12,158 nucleotides of DNA from an uncultured Oscillospiraceae bacterium (lineage in GTDB: Bacteria > Bacillota > Clostridia > Oscillospirales > Oscillospiraceae). The stretch lies in NCBI GenBank assembly GCA_934569425.1, contig CAKTKM010000034.1:1-12158 (forward strand), read 5' to 3'. A program made the position numbers and the translations under genes. The notes beneath the pieces are model-generated. The model was not told the origin of the DNA. It searched no databases and saw only the letters and a list, made by a program, of their open reading frames with translations. Positions 5,743 to 12,158 of the stretch are shown piece after piece; within the stretch, counting starts at the first letter, position 1, and each line of letters begins with the position of its first letter.

Positions 5743-5774
5743 GTTCACAAAACATCCGAAGATCGTTCACAAAA
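5743..5774. repeat. Direct repeats GTTCACAAAA upstream of the hsp20 promoter
   Basis: Two exact 10-base copies (5743-5752 and 5765-5774) spaced 22 bases start to start, about two helical turns. They lie directly behind the CIRCE element at roughly -50 to -80 of hsp20. A 9-base match (TTCACAAAA, 8232-8240) lies upstream of the ftsH promoter. These are possible binding sites for an unknown regulator. Confidence 0.4.
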
Positions 5775-5874
5775 TATGCGATTTTTCCCGCCAACGCCGG
5801 AAAAGGGCAGGGGAAGGGGCATATTGCACAACCGCCGCCCATTTCCCTGCAGGAAAATCTGGCGGGAAATGCTG

Positions 5875-5903
5875 TTGTTTTCCCCAAAATGCCGTGTTAT
5901 ACT
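5875..5903 (+). promoter_or_regulatory. Sigma-A promoter of the MATE gene
   Basis: -35 TTGTTT (5875-5880), 17-bp spacer, -10 TATACT (5898-5903). The leader would be about 35 bases long. The stretch 5775-5870 upstream holds no recognised element. Confidence 0.65.
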
Positions 5904-5945
5904 GTGCAATCGCATACGGAATTTTAACGGATAGGAGGCGCCGCC

Positions 5946-7298
5946 ATGGCTCGTGAAAGGCATACCATTGAAATGACCACAGGCTCCCTGTGGAAGAACA
6001 TTCTGCTGTTCAGTCTGCCCCTGATGCTGACGCAGGTGCTGGAGGTGCTTTTTAACCTCAGTGACGTAGCCATTGCCGGTAAGTTTGCCGATTATCGGGC
6101 GCTGGGCGCGGTGGGCTCTACCACGCTGCTGGTTTCCCTGTTTACCGGATTACTGATCGGCATTGGCAGCGGCGTCAATGTGGCGGTGGCGCGCGGCCTT
6201 GGCATGCGGGACGGGCAGCAGGTGGAAAGAACCGTCCATACCTCATTTCTCATCTGTGCCGCCGCCGGTGTGGTCATGCTGCTGATCTGCAACCTGCTGG
6301 CGCGTCCCATGCTGACGCTGCTGAACACCAAGCCGGAGCTGATCGACGGCGCCACACTTTACTTGAAAATATATGCCTTCGGAATGCCCGCCATGGCGCT
6401 GTATAACTTCGGCAACGGCGTCCTCAGCGCCACCGGAGATACCAAGCGCCCCCTGATCTACCTGTCCGCCGCAGGTGTGCTGAACGTGGCGCTGAACCTG
6501 TTTTTTGTCATTCGCTGCCGCATGGCGGCGGACGGCGTGGCGCTGGCCAGCGTCATTGCCCAGTGTCTCTCGGCGCTGCTGATCGTGCTGCACCTGCTGC
6601 GGCGTCAGGATGAATGCCGTCTCAGCTGGCGCAAGCTGCGCTTTCACCCGCAGGCGGGACGCCGCGTGCTGGCCATCGGCGTTCCCTCCGGACTGCAAAA
6701 CGCCATCTTCGCCATTGCCAACCTGTTCGTTCAGGTGGGCGTCAATTCCTTTGACGCGGTGATGGTCTCCGGCAACTCCGCCGCCGCCAACGCGGACACC
6801 CTGATTTTTAATATGATGGCCGCCTTCTATACCGCCTGTGCCACCTTCGGCAGCCGCAACTGGGGCGCCGGTCAGAACGACCGGATCCTGAAGAGCTTCC
6901 GCATCAGTATGCTCTATGCAGCTGCTGTCGGCGCCGTGGCAGGCGGCGCGCTGCTGCTGTTCGGCCGGGAGTTCCTCTCTCTGTTCGCCAACGAGCCGGA
7001 GGTCATCGACGCCGGTATGCAGCGCCTGCGGATCATGGGCTTTTCCTTTGTGGTGGCGCCGTGGATGGACGCCAGCATCGCCGCCTCCCGCAGCATCGGC
7101 CGCACCGTGATCCCCACGGTCATCGTTATTCTGGGTTCCTGCGTGTTCCGTGTCATCTGGGTCTATACCATCTTTGCCTATTTCAAGACCATTCCCTCTC
7201 TGTATCTGCTGTATATCTTCTCCTGGGCCATTACCGGTACCGCGGAATACTTCTATTTCCGCGCCGCCTACCGCAAGCACGTCCTGCGGGCAGCATAA
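5946..7298 (+). CDS. MATE family efflux transporter
   Basis: 450 residues, the normal MATE length, with two homologous halves of six membrane helices each. MATE proteins export cationic drugs or metabolites across the cytoplasmic membrane in exchange for H+ or Na+; the substrate of this one cannot be read from sequence. Family marks: the N-terminal amphipathic start then PLMLTQVLEVLFNLSDVAIAGKF in helix 1; VGSTTLLVSLFTGLLIGIGSGVNVAVARGLG in helix 2 and the following loop; GNGVLSATGDTKRPL after helix 5; and GVPSGLQNAIFAIANLFVQVGVNSF opening the second half. AGGAGG (5933-5938) sits 7 bases before the ATG. It is a single-gene unit, convergent with the MscS-type gene. It resembles the large set of clostridial NorM/DinF-like pumps. 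Confidence 0.95.
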   Translation: MARERHTIEMTTGSLWKNILLFSLPLMLTQVLEVLFNLSDVAIAGKFADYRALGAVGSTTLLVSLFTGLLIGIGSGVNVAVARGLGMRDGQQVERTVHTSFLICAAAGVVMLLICNLLARPMLTLLNTKPELIDGATLYLKIYAFGMPAMALYNFGNGVLSATGDTKRPLIYLSAAGVLNVALNLFFVIRCRMAADGVALASVIAQCLSALLIVLHLLRRQDECRLSWRKLRFHPQAGRRVLAIGVPSGLQNAIFAIANLFVQVGVNSFDAVMVSGNSAAANADTLIFNMMAAFYTACATFGSRNWGAGQNDRILKSFRISMLYAAAVGAVAGGALLLFGREFLSLFANEPEVIDAGMQRLRIMGFSFVVAPWMDASIAASRSIGRTVIPTVIVILGSCVFRVIWVYTIFAYFKTIPSLYLLYIFSWAITGTAEYFYFRAAYRKHVLRAA

Positions 7299-7299
7299 A

Positions 7300-7321
7300 A
7301 AGACAATAAGAAGACAATAAG
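7300..7321. repeat. Tandem 11-base duplication
   Basis: AAGACAATAAG occurs twice head to tail just after the MATE stop codon and runs into the terminator stem. On the minus strand it provides the T-rich tail of the shared terminator. Confidence 0.85.
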
Positions 7322-7350
7322 AATCCCCCGGCGAAGCCGGGGGATTCTTA
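7318..7350. terminator. Shared bidirectional terminator between the MATE and MscS genes
   Basis: A 15-bp perfect stem (7318-7332 with 7336-7350, loop GAA) has a GC-rich top. Both sides continue into T-rich sequence (TTCTTATTTCTC on plus, TTCTTATTGTCTTC on minus), although neither has a pure U-tract. The outer end of the right arm contains the TAA stop codon of the MscS-type gene. Confidence 0.8.
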
Positions 7351-8157
7351 TTTCTCGATCATATGCACGTTCAGATGGTCGTAGGTCATCTCCACCCCGT
7401 GCCTGGCGAAAGCAGAGCGCAGGTTTTCGTTTACCGCGAAGTATACCCGCCAGTAGTCCTCCGTGGCCGCCCAACAGCGGACAGAGTATTCGATGGCACT
7501 GTTCCCGTAGTTCACCAGCCGCGCCTCCGGCGCCGGTTCCGCCAGTACTCCGTCCACTGCGGCCACCGCCTCCAGACAGGCGGTGCGCACCGTCTCCGTG
7601 GGCGCGTCATAGGATGCCGTCACGTTGTGGACGATCCGCCGCCGCCCCAGTGCCGAGTGATTGATGACCTTGGCCGAGGCCAGCGCCTTGTTGGGCTGCA
7701 TGATGATCTGCCCGTCATAGGTCTCGATTTTCGTGTGATTCAGCGTGATCTCCCGCACGGTACCCTCCGTGCCGTCCACCTCAATGACATCGCCGATGGC
7801 GAAGGGATGGGAGGACAAAATCACCAGCCCGCCGGCCACGTTGCCCAGAATATCCTCCGCCGCCAGCGTAATGCCCAGCGTCAGCACCGACATGATGGCC
7901 GTCAGCGACGCGGTGTTGATGCCCAGCGCCCCGGCGGTGATGATGCCCGTCAGCGCGTACAGCACCACCTTGGCGGAGGTCAGGATGATCTTCCGCAGCC
8001 GCTCGTTGATCCACTGCGCCCGTCCTGCCAGCCGTTCCACCAGCTTCATCACCAGCCGCACCACCACCAGACATACCAGCAGCGTCAAAATAGCCGACAG
8101 AATATGCCCCACGGTAAAGTCGCCGAGGGATGTGTTCAAAATCGCGGAAACGTCCAT
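7348..8157 (-). CDS. MscS-type small-conductance mechanosensitive channel
   Basis: 269 residues from the chosen ATG at 8157. An upstream in-frame ATG at 8229 would add 24 residues and overlap the promoter. GGAGGAG (8169-8163) lies properly before 8157, so the shorter form is preferred. The protein would open under membrane tension and release solutes on osmotic downshock. Predicted membrane helices are at about 18-38 and 62-82. The pore helix TM3 (about 87-110) is SLTAIMSVLTLGITLAAEDILGNVAGG, with the alternating Gly/Ala pattern of the family. The conserved segment VILSSHPFAIGDVIEVDGTEGTVREITL starts the cytoplasmic beta domain. IIMQPNKAL matches the family's (V/I)xxPN motif. The C-terminal alpha/beta vestibule domain is complete. 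It is divergent from ftsH. Confidence 0.94.
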   Translation of the reverse strand: MDVSAILNTSLGDFTVGHILSAILTLLVCLVVVRLVMKLVERLAGRAQWINERLRKIILTSAKVVLYALTGIITAGALGINTASLTAIMSVLTLGITLAAEDILGNVAGGLVILSSHPFAIGDVIEVDGTEGTVREITLNHTKIETYDGQIIMQPNKALASAKVINHSALGRRRIVHNVTASYDAPTETVRTACLEAVAAVDGVLAEPAPEARLVNYGNSAIEYSVRCWAATEDYWRVYFAVNENLRSAFARHGVEMTYDHLNVHMIEK

Positions 8158-8188
8158 ATGCACTCCTCCGGAAAAGTCTGTTACCCGC

Positions 8189-8217
8189 AGTATAGCAAAC
8201 CTGTCTCCATTTTGCAA
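8189..8217 (-). promoter_or_regulatory. Sigma-A promoter of the MscS-type gene
   Basis: Minus strand: -35 TTGCAA (8217-8212), 17-bp spacer, -10 TATACT (8194-8189). Its position supports the ATG at 8157 rather than the one at 8229. Confidence 0.75.
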
Positions 8218-8258
8218 ATCCTGCGTCACATTTCACAAAAAGTTTACCCGCATACCGA

Positions 8259-8287
8259 TTGACAACTCCCGCCGATGCGTTTATAAT
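8259..8287 (+). promoter_or_regulatory. Consensus sigma-A promoter of ftsH
   Basis: TTGACA (8259-8264), 17-bp spacer, TATAAT (8282-8287): a perfect match at both boxes, implying strong constitutive expression. No CIRCE or CtsR-type operator is seen. The leader is about 30 bases. Confidence 0.93.
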
Positions 8288-8325
8288 TCCTCCAAAATAA
8301 GAAACAATGGAAAGGAGAAAACTTC

Positions 8326-10149
8326 ATGAAAGAGGTCAAAACCCCCAAAAAGCCCCTGCTGTTTTACTACGGCGTGGCGCTGCTGGTGCTGTGCCTGTTC
8401 AACCTGCTGGCGATGCCGTGGCTGGCCGAACACCAGATCAAGGAGGTGGACTATAACACCTTTGTATCCATGACGGAGCAAAAGCAGATCGGACAGGTGG
8501 AGATCCAGCAGCAGGACAACCGCCTGCTGTTCACCTCTGCAGATGGCAAAACCGTTTACAAAACCGCCATGGTGCCGGACGACGGTCTGGTGCAGCGCCT
8601 GCTGGACGCGGGCATTTCCACCACCGGAGAGGAGATCCAGCAGACCTCGCTGCTGGTCAGCATCTTAGGCTGGGTGCTGCCGCTGGTGATCTTCATTGCC
8701 ATCGGTCAACTGATCTCCCGCAGCCTCATGAAGAAAATGGGCGGCGGGGGAGACTCCCTGATGTTCGGCATGGGCAAGTCCAATGCCAAGGTCTACGTCC
8801 AGTCCACGCAGGGCATCCGGTTTTCCAATGTGGCCGGTGAGGACGAGGCCAAGGAAAACCTGCAGGAGATCGTCAACTACCTCCACGATCCCACAAAATA
8901 TCAGGCCATCGGCGCCCACATGCCCAAGGGCGTGCTGCTGGTAGGCCCTCCGGGTACCGGCAAGACCATGCTGGCCAAGGCCGTAGCCGGTGAGTCCAAC
9001 GTTCCCTTCTTCTCCATGTCCGGCTCTGAGTTTGTGGAGATGTTTGTGGGCATGGGTGCCAGCAAGGTGCGCGATCTGTTCAGTCAGGCCAAGGAAAAGG
9101 CACCCTGCATCGTCTTTATCGACGAGATCGATGCCATCGGCCAGAAGCGCAGCGGCGGCGGACAGTACGGCGGCAACGATGAGCGGGAGCAGACCCTTAA
9201 TCAGCTGCTGACGGAGATGGACGGCTTCGAGGATAACTCCGGCGTCATCATTCTGGCGGCCACCAACCGTCCGGAATCGCTGGATCCCGCCCTGACCCGC
9301 CCCGGCCGCTTTGACCGCCGCGTTCCCGTGGAGCTGCCCGATCTGAAGGGGCGCGAGGCCATTCTGCGGGTACACGCCGATAAGATCAAGCTGGCCGAGG
9401 ATGTGGATCTCAGCGTCATCGCCCGTATGGCCTCCGGCGCCTCCGGCGCGGAGCTGGCCAATATGGTCAACGAGGCTGCCCTTCGTGCTGTCCGCGGCGG
9501 CCGTTCACTGGTGACCCAGTCGGATCTGGAGGAGAGCATCGAGACCGTCATCGCCGGGTATCAGAAGAAAAATGCCATCCTCACCGACAAGGAGAAGTGG
9601 ATCGTCTCCTATCACGAGATCGGTCACGCGCTGGTGGCGGCGCGGCAGACCAACTCCGCGCCTGTCCAGAAGATCACCATTATCCCCCGTACCTCCGGCG
9701 CGCTGGGCTATACCATGCAGGTGGAGGAGGGCAACCACTACCTGATGAACAAGGAGGAGATCGAGAACAAGATCGCCACCCTTACCGGCGGCCGCGCCGC
9801 CGAGGAGGTGGTCTTCCACTCCATCACCACCGGCGCCTCCAACGATATAGAGCAGGCCACCAAGCTGGCCCGCGCCATGCTGACCCGCTATGGTATGAGC
9901 GACCAGTTCGGCATGGTGGCGCTGGAGACCGTGACCAATCAGTATCTGGGCGGCGATGCCTCCCTTGCCTGTTCCCCCGAGACCCAGACCAGGATCGATC
10001 AGCTGGTGGTGGAGCTGGTGGACAAGGCGCATCAAAAGGCCGTGTCCATCCTGCAAAACGACCGTGCCAAGCTGGACGAGCTGGCAAAATACCTCCACGA
10101 AAAGGAGACCATCACCGGCGAGGAATTCATGCGGATCCTCAACGGCTGA
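8326..10149 (+). CDS. ftsH: ATP-dependent zinc metalloprotease FtsH
   Basis: 607 residues. It is a membrane-anchored AAA+ protease that degrades misfolded membrane proteins and some regulators, working as a hexamer. The first membrane helix is at about 11-32, then an extracytoplasmic domain of about 75 residues, and a second helix at about 109-131. The AAA domain has Walker A GPPGTGKT (207-214), Walker B IVFIDE (262-267) and the second region of homology RPGRFDRR (325-332) with arginine fingers R328 and R331. The pore motif MFVGMGA is present. The peptidase has the zinc site HEIGH (430-434), with isoleucine where HEAGH is usual; the motif allows any residue there. D507 is the likely third ligand. 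It ends shortly after the peptidase domain, without the long charged tail of many FtsH proteins. AAGGAG (8312-8317) is 8 bases before the ATG. It stands alone here rather than in the common tilS-hpt-ftsH cluster. Confidence 0.97.
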   Translation: MKEVKTPKKPLLFYYGVALLVLCLFNLLAMPWLAEHQIKEVDYNTFVSMTEQKQIGQVEIQQQDNRLLFTSADGKTVYKTAMVPDDGLVQRLLDAGISTTGEEIQQTSLLVSILGWVLPLVIFIAIGQLISRSLMKKMGGGGDSLMFGMGKSNAKVYVQSTQGIRFSNVAGEDEAKENLQEIVNYLHDPTKYQAIGAHMPKGVLLVGPPGTGKTMLAKAVAGESNVPFFSMSGSEFVEMFVGMGASKVRDLFSQAKEKAPCIVFIDEIDAIGQKRSGGGQYGGNDEREQTLNQLLTEMDGFEDNSGVIILAATNRPESLDPALTRPGRFDRRVPVELPDLKGREAILRVHADKIKLAEDVDLSVIARMASGASGAELANMVNEAALRAVRGGRSLVTQSDLEESIETVIAGYQKKNAILTDKEKWIVSYHEIGHALVAARQTNSAPVQKITIIPRTSGALGYTMQVEEGNHYLMNKEEIENKIATLTGGRAAEEVVFHSITTGASNDIEQATKLARAMLTRYGMSDQFGMVALETVTNQYLGGDASLACSPETQTRIDQLVVELVDKAHQKAVSILQNDRAKLDELAKYLHEKETITGEEFMRILNG

Positions 10150-10185
10150 CGAAAGAGTTTTCGTCCTGTTTCCCCGATACAAACA

Positions 10186-10226
10186 GAGCGCCCTGCCTGA
10201 AATCAGGCGGGACGCTCATATTTTTT
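10186..10226 (+). terminator. Terminator of ftsH
   Basis: A 15-bp stem (10186-10200 with 10203-10217; one G-U and one mismatch) is followed by ATATTTTTT. On the minus strand there is no U-tract, so it is a poor terminator for the convergent pheB-like gene, for which no other clear terminator is seen. Confidence 0.85.
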
Positions 10227-10257
10227 GCCGTTTTTGTCTATAGTATAGGCAGGTTTC

Positions 10258-10695
10258 TCAGCCCGCCATGATCTCAAACCGCAGCACGCCCTCGGCGGCG
10301 GCCAGATGGGAGATCATCTCATCCATGGTCTCGGTCATGTCGCTGGTCTCGGCACTGACGGTGACGCCGGCGCAGCCGTTGGTGGGAATGGTCTGGTTGA
10401 TGGTCAGGATATTGGCGCCGGAGGTGGCGAAAATCGTCAGATAGTTGGACAGCACGCCGGGGTTGTCCCGCAGCAGGGCGTACAGCGTGATGATATGCCC
10501 CGCCTTCATGTTCTGGAAGGGCTGCACCGCGTCCTTGTACTTATAAAAGGCGCTGCGGCTGATGCCTACCATGGCGGCGGCCTGTCCCACCGTGGCGGCT
10601 TCGCCTACCTGCAGCAGACGCTTGGCTTCGGCCACCTTCACAAATACCTCGGGCAGCGCGTCTGCGGATACGATAAAGTATTTTTTCTTCTCCAT
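10258..10695 (-). CDS. pheB: ACT domain-containing protein, PheB/UPF0735 family
   Basis: 145 residues, matching the roughly 145-150 of UPF0735 proteins such as B. subtilis PheB. Order: a KKKYFIVSADALPEVFVKVAEAKRLL opening; a helix-turn-helix-like segment (about 34-57, TVGQAAAMVGISRSAFYKYKDAV); then an ACT domain (about 70-143) with HIITLYALLRDNPGVLSNYLTIFATSGANILTINQ, the usual amino-acid-binding turn. It probably senses an amino acid, perhaps phenylalanine or an intermediate of aromatic synthesis; that link is from family naming, not shown here. The start at 10695 is fixed by GGAGGA (10708-10703), 7 bases upstream. The same frame stays open far upstream through the antisense of the next gene, but this is not coding. 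It is divergent from the YtvI-like gene. Confidence 0.9.
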   Translation of the reverse strand: MEKKKYFIVSADALPEVFVKVAEAKRLLQVGEAATVGQAAAMVGISRSAFYKYKDAVQPFQNMKAGHIITLYALLRDNPGVLSNYLTIFATSGANILTINQTIPTNGCAGVTVSAETSDMTETMDEMISHLAAAEGVLRFEIMAG

Positions 10696-10745
10696 AGCTT
10701 GCTCCTCCCATAGCGTTACCCCAGCGGGTATACATCTGTACTTCC

Positions 10746-10774
10746 ATGGTAGCACATCCCACCCCGTTTTACAA
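10746..10774 (-). promoter_or_regulatory. Likely promoter of the pheB-like gene
   Basis: Minus strand: -35 TTGTAA (10774-10769), 17-bp spacer, -10 TACCAT (10751-10746). Moderate match, placed about 45 bases before the ribosome binding site. No convincing promoter was found for the divergent YtvI-like gene in the same 105-base region. Confidence 0.5.
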
Positions 10775-10800
10775 GAAAAAGTTGAGAGACAGGTGATCAT

Positions 10801-11865
10801 TTGCAGCGGGAAAAAGCATTTCTCATCAAAGCGGCCTATTGGGCGGTGGTGTTGGCGGCGCTCTGGCTGCTGGTGCGCTATGCCCTTGTGTGGCTGCTGC
10901 CCTTTTTGCTGGCGCTGGGCTTTGCCGCGCTGATGGAGCCGGTCATCGCGCTGGGGCGGCGGAAGCTGCGGCTCAAACGTGGCTTTCTGGCGGCGGTGCT
11001 GACGCTGGCGCTTCTGGCGCTGCTGGTGACGCTGGGCGTGGTGCTGGTGAGCCAGCTGATCCGGCAGGTCACGGAGTTGGCCAACCGCCTGCCGGAGCTG
11101 CTGTCGGCGCTGCCCGCGCTGGCGGACCGCATTGGCCAGCGGCTCCGCAGCTTCTGCGCCGGCTGCCCCGATGGGGTGCGCCAGTGGATCACGCAGGCGC
11201 TGGAGCGCCTGGAGCAGACGCTTTCCGACGCGCTGGGGGAGCTGTATCCCGCCGCGCTGCGTCTGGCCACCGGTCTGGTGTCCGCTCTGCCGCAGGTGAT
11301 GCTGTTCTGCGCCACCACGGCGCTGGCGCTGTTTTTCACCGCCGCCGCTTATCCTAAGCTCATGGCCTTCCTGCGCCGCCAACTGTCGCCTCAGCGGCGT
11401 CAGACTGCCGCTGCTATCAAAAAAAGTCTGGTGGTCACCATGGGCAAATGGCTCCGCGCCCAGTGCCTGCTGATCCTCATTACCTTCTGCCAGCTGCTGC
11501 TGGGGCTGCTGCTGATCCGCCAGCCCTACGCCCTGCTGCTCTCCGCCGTCATCGCCTTTATTGACGCCCTGCCGGTGTTCGGCACCGGTACGGTGCTGCT
11601 GCCGTGGGCGGTGCTGTGCTGTCTGGAGGGCAACTTTCCCAAGGGCATTGCCCTGACGGCGCTGTATCTGGTGATCTGGCTGGTGCGCAGCGTTATGGAG
11701 CCGAAGCTGATGGCGCAGAGTGCCGGCCTGCCGCCGCTGCCCGCGCTGGCCGCCATGTATGTGGGCTTCTGTGCCATGGGTGTAGGGGGGATGATCCTCG
11801 GCCCTGTGGCGCTGCTGTTGGTCAAGCAGCTTCACGACGGCGGCTACCTTCACCTGTGGAAATGA
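10801..11865 (+). CDS. ytvI: YtvI/AI-2E family integral membrane protein (sporulation-type)
   Basis: 354 residues with about seven to eight membrane helices, as in the AI-2E/PerM family. Helices at about 12-45 (two, closely spaced) and 60-85 are followed by a polar amphipathic region (about 90-150). The C-terminal half has the family motifs FIDALPVFGTGTVLLPWA, RSVMEPKLMAQSAGLPPLPALAAMYVGF and GVGGMILGPV. The PVFGTG motif and the IxEPKxxxxxxGLxPL pattern point to the sporulation membrane protein YtvI branch. The family has a proposed but mostly unproven transport role. The start is TTG at 10801, preceded by AGGTGAT. The first in-frame ATG is at codon 46, after the first two helices, so it is too late. 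High leucine/alanine and GC content leaves a long antisense open frame. Branch assignment is less sure than the family. Confidence 0.85.
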   Translation: MQREKAFLIKAAYWAVVLAALWLLVRYALVWLLPFLLALGFAALMEPVIALGRRKLRLKRGFLAAVLTLALLALLVTLGVVLVSQLIRQVTELANRLPELLSALPALADRIGQRLRSFCAGCPDGVRQWITQALERLEQTLSDALGELYPAALRLATGLVSALPQVMLFCATTALALFFTAAAYPKLMAFLRRQLSPQRRQTAAAIKKSLVVTMGKWLRAQCLLILITFCQLLLGLLLIRQPYALLLSAVIAFIDALPVFGTGTVLLPWAVLCCLEGNFPKGIALTALYLVIWLVRSVMEPKLMAQSAGLPPLPALAAMYVGFCAMGVGGMILGPVALLLVKQLHDGGYLHLWK

Positions 11866-11894
11866 TTGCTTTTGCGGGAAAAGTGTGATATACT
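11866..11894 (+). promoter_or_regulatory. Sigma-A promoter of the EamA transporter gene
   Basis: -35 TTGCTT (11866-11871), 17-bp spacer, -10 TATACT (11889-11894). The -35 box begins at the base after the stop codon of the YtvI-like gene. No terminator separates the two genes, so read-through is possible. Confidence 0.7.
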
Positions 11895-11928
11895 GCCCTT
11901 TCAGAGAAAAGAAAGGAAGGCGGCTTCT

Positions 11929-12158
11929 ATGTCGAAACAACGCAAGGCGGATCTGATGCTGGTGCTGGTGACGCTGTTCTGGGGCGTGTCCTACTATCTG
12001 GTGGATCTGTGTCTGGAGGAGCTGCAGCCCATGAACCTGAACGCCCTCCGTTTTTTGCTGGCGTTTCTGGTGCTGGCGCCGGTCTTCTGGAAAAAGGTGC
12101 GTCATGTCAACCGCGCCACGCTGAAGTACAGTGCGATCATCGGTGCGCTGCTGGTGGG
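11929..12158 (+). CDS. EamA/DMT family transporter, 3' partial
   Basis: 76 complete codons are visible before the window ends. The start of a drug/metabolite transporter is clear: a short charged N-terminus; helix 1 (DLMLVLVTLFWGVSYYLVDLCL) with the typical FWG motif; then LQPMNLNALRFLLAFLVLAPVF, the conserved (N/P)xxxxxxRFxxA pattern of helix 2; a basic loop; and the start of helix 3. Full-length members have about 300 residues and ten helices in two EamA repeats and move metabolites across the cytoplasmic membrane; the substrate is not predictable. AAGGAAGG (11913-11920) lies 8 bases before the ATG. Confidence 0.92.
   Translation, partial: MSKQRKADLMLVLVTLFWGVSYYLVDLCLEELQPMNLNALRFLLAFLVLAPVFWKKVRHVNRATLKYSAIIGALLV

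Noticed and set aside
8158..8229. N-terminal 24-residue extension of the MscS-type channel
   Set aside because: It would place the start codon upstream of the likely -10/-35 promoter boxes, while the ATG at 8157 has a good ribosome binding site.
10700..12105. Very long minus-strand open frame upstream of and in frame with the pheB-like gene
   Set aside because: It is the antisense of the well-supported YtvI and EamA genes, rich in Gln/His/Arg, as expected when GC-rich CTG codons are read backwards. The ribosome binding site and family alignment start the real gene at 10695.

Overview
The window looks like part of a chromosome from a low-to-mid-GC Gram-positive anaerobe of the Clostridia, most likely the Oscillospirales (Flavonifractor/Oscillibacter-like). 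The grounds are strong AGGAGG-type ribosome binding sites, consensus sigma-A promoters, a CIRCE operator, a SipW-type secreted protein, a YtvI-like sporulation membrane protein and a short FtsH. The lineage is inference; the genes and sites are read directly from the sequence. No CRISPR array, IS element, rRNA or obvious phage module is present.

Left part (1-1540): the 3' part of an AlbA/RecG-type ATP-binding regulator is cut by the window edge. After it comes a complete minus-strand tRNA-Pro(TGG) with encoded CCA, its own promoter and a terminator. About 185 bases upstream of that tRNA lies the 5' half of a second tRNA-Pro, broken just after the anticodon. Next (1496-3169) is a minus-strand HerA/FtsK-like ATPase (DUF853, YjgR type) with a long charged coiled-coil tail.

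Central part (3230-5130): a 480-base intergenic region holds divergent promoters, a dyad, and a leader of about 260 nt that can form several strong helices. It precedes a gene for a SipW-type secreted protein that joins a TasA/camelysin-like domain to a beta-helix-like C-terminal half. This gene is visibly poorer in GC than its neighbours. Downstream are two identical 36-base terminator hairpins 162 bases apart, with further hairpins between them. The second ends the convergent small heat-shock protein gene. That gene (hsp20) has a CIRCE element that overlaps its -35 box, so it should be under HrcA control.

Right part (5875-12158): mostly single-gene transcription units. They are a MATE efflux pump, an MscS-type channel (convergent, sharing a terminator), the membrane protease FtsH (divergent from the channel, with a consensus promoter), a PheB-like ACT-domain protein, a YtvI/AI-2E-type permease (divergent from pheB), and the start of an EamA/DMT transporter cut by the window edge. 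Apart from general envelope and protein-quality themes, the genes do not form one pathway. The most unusual segment is the structured leader plus the SipW-type beta-helix protein and its repeat-rich downstream region.
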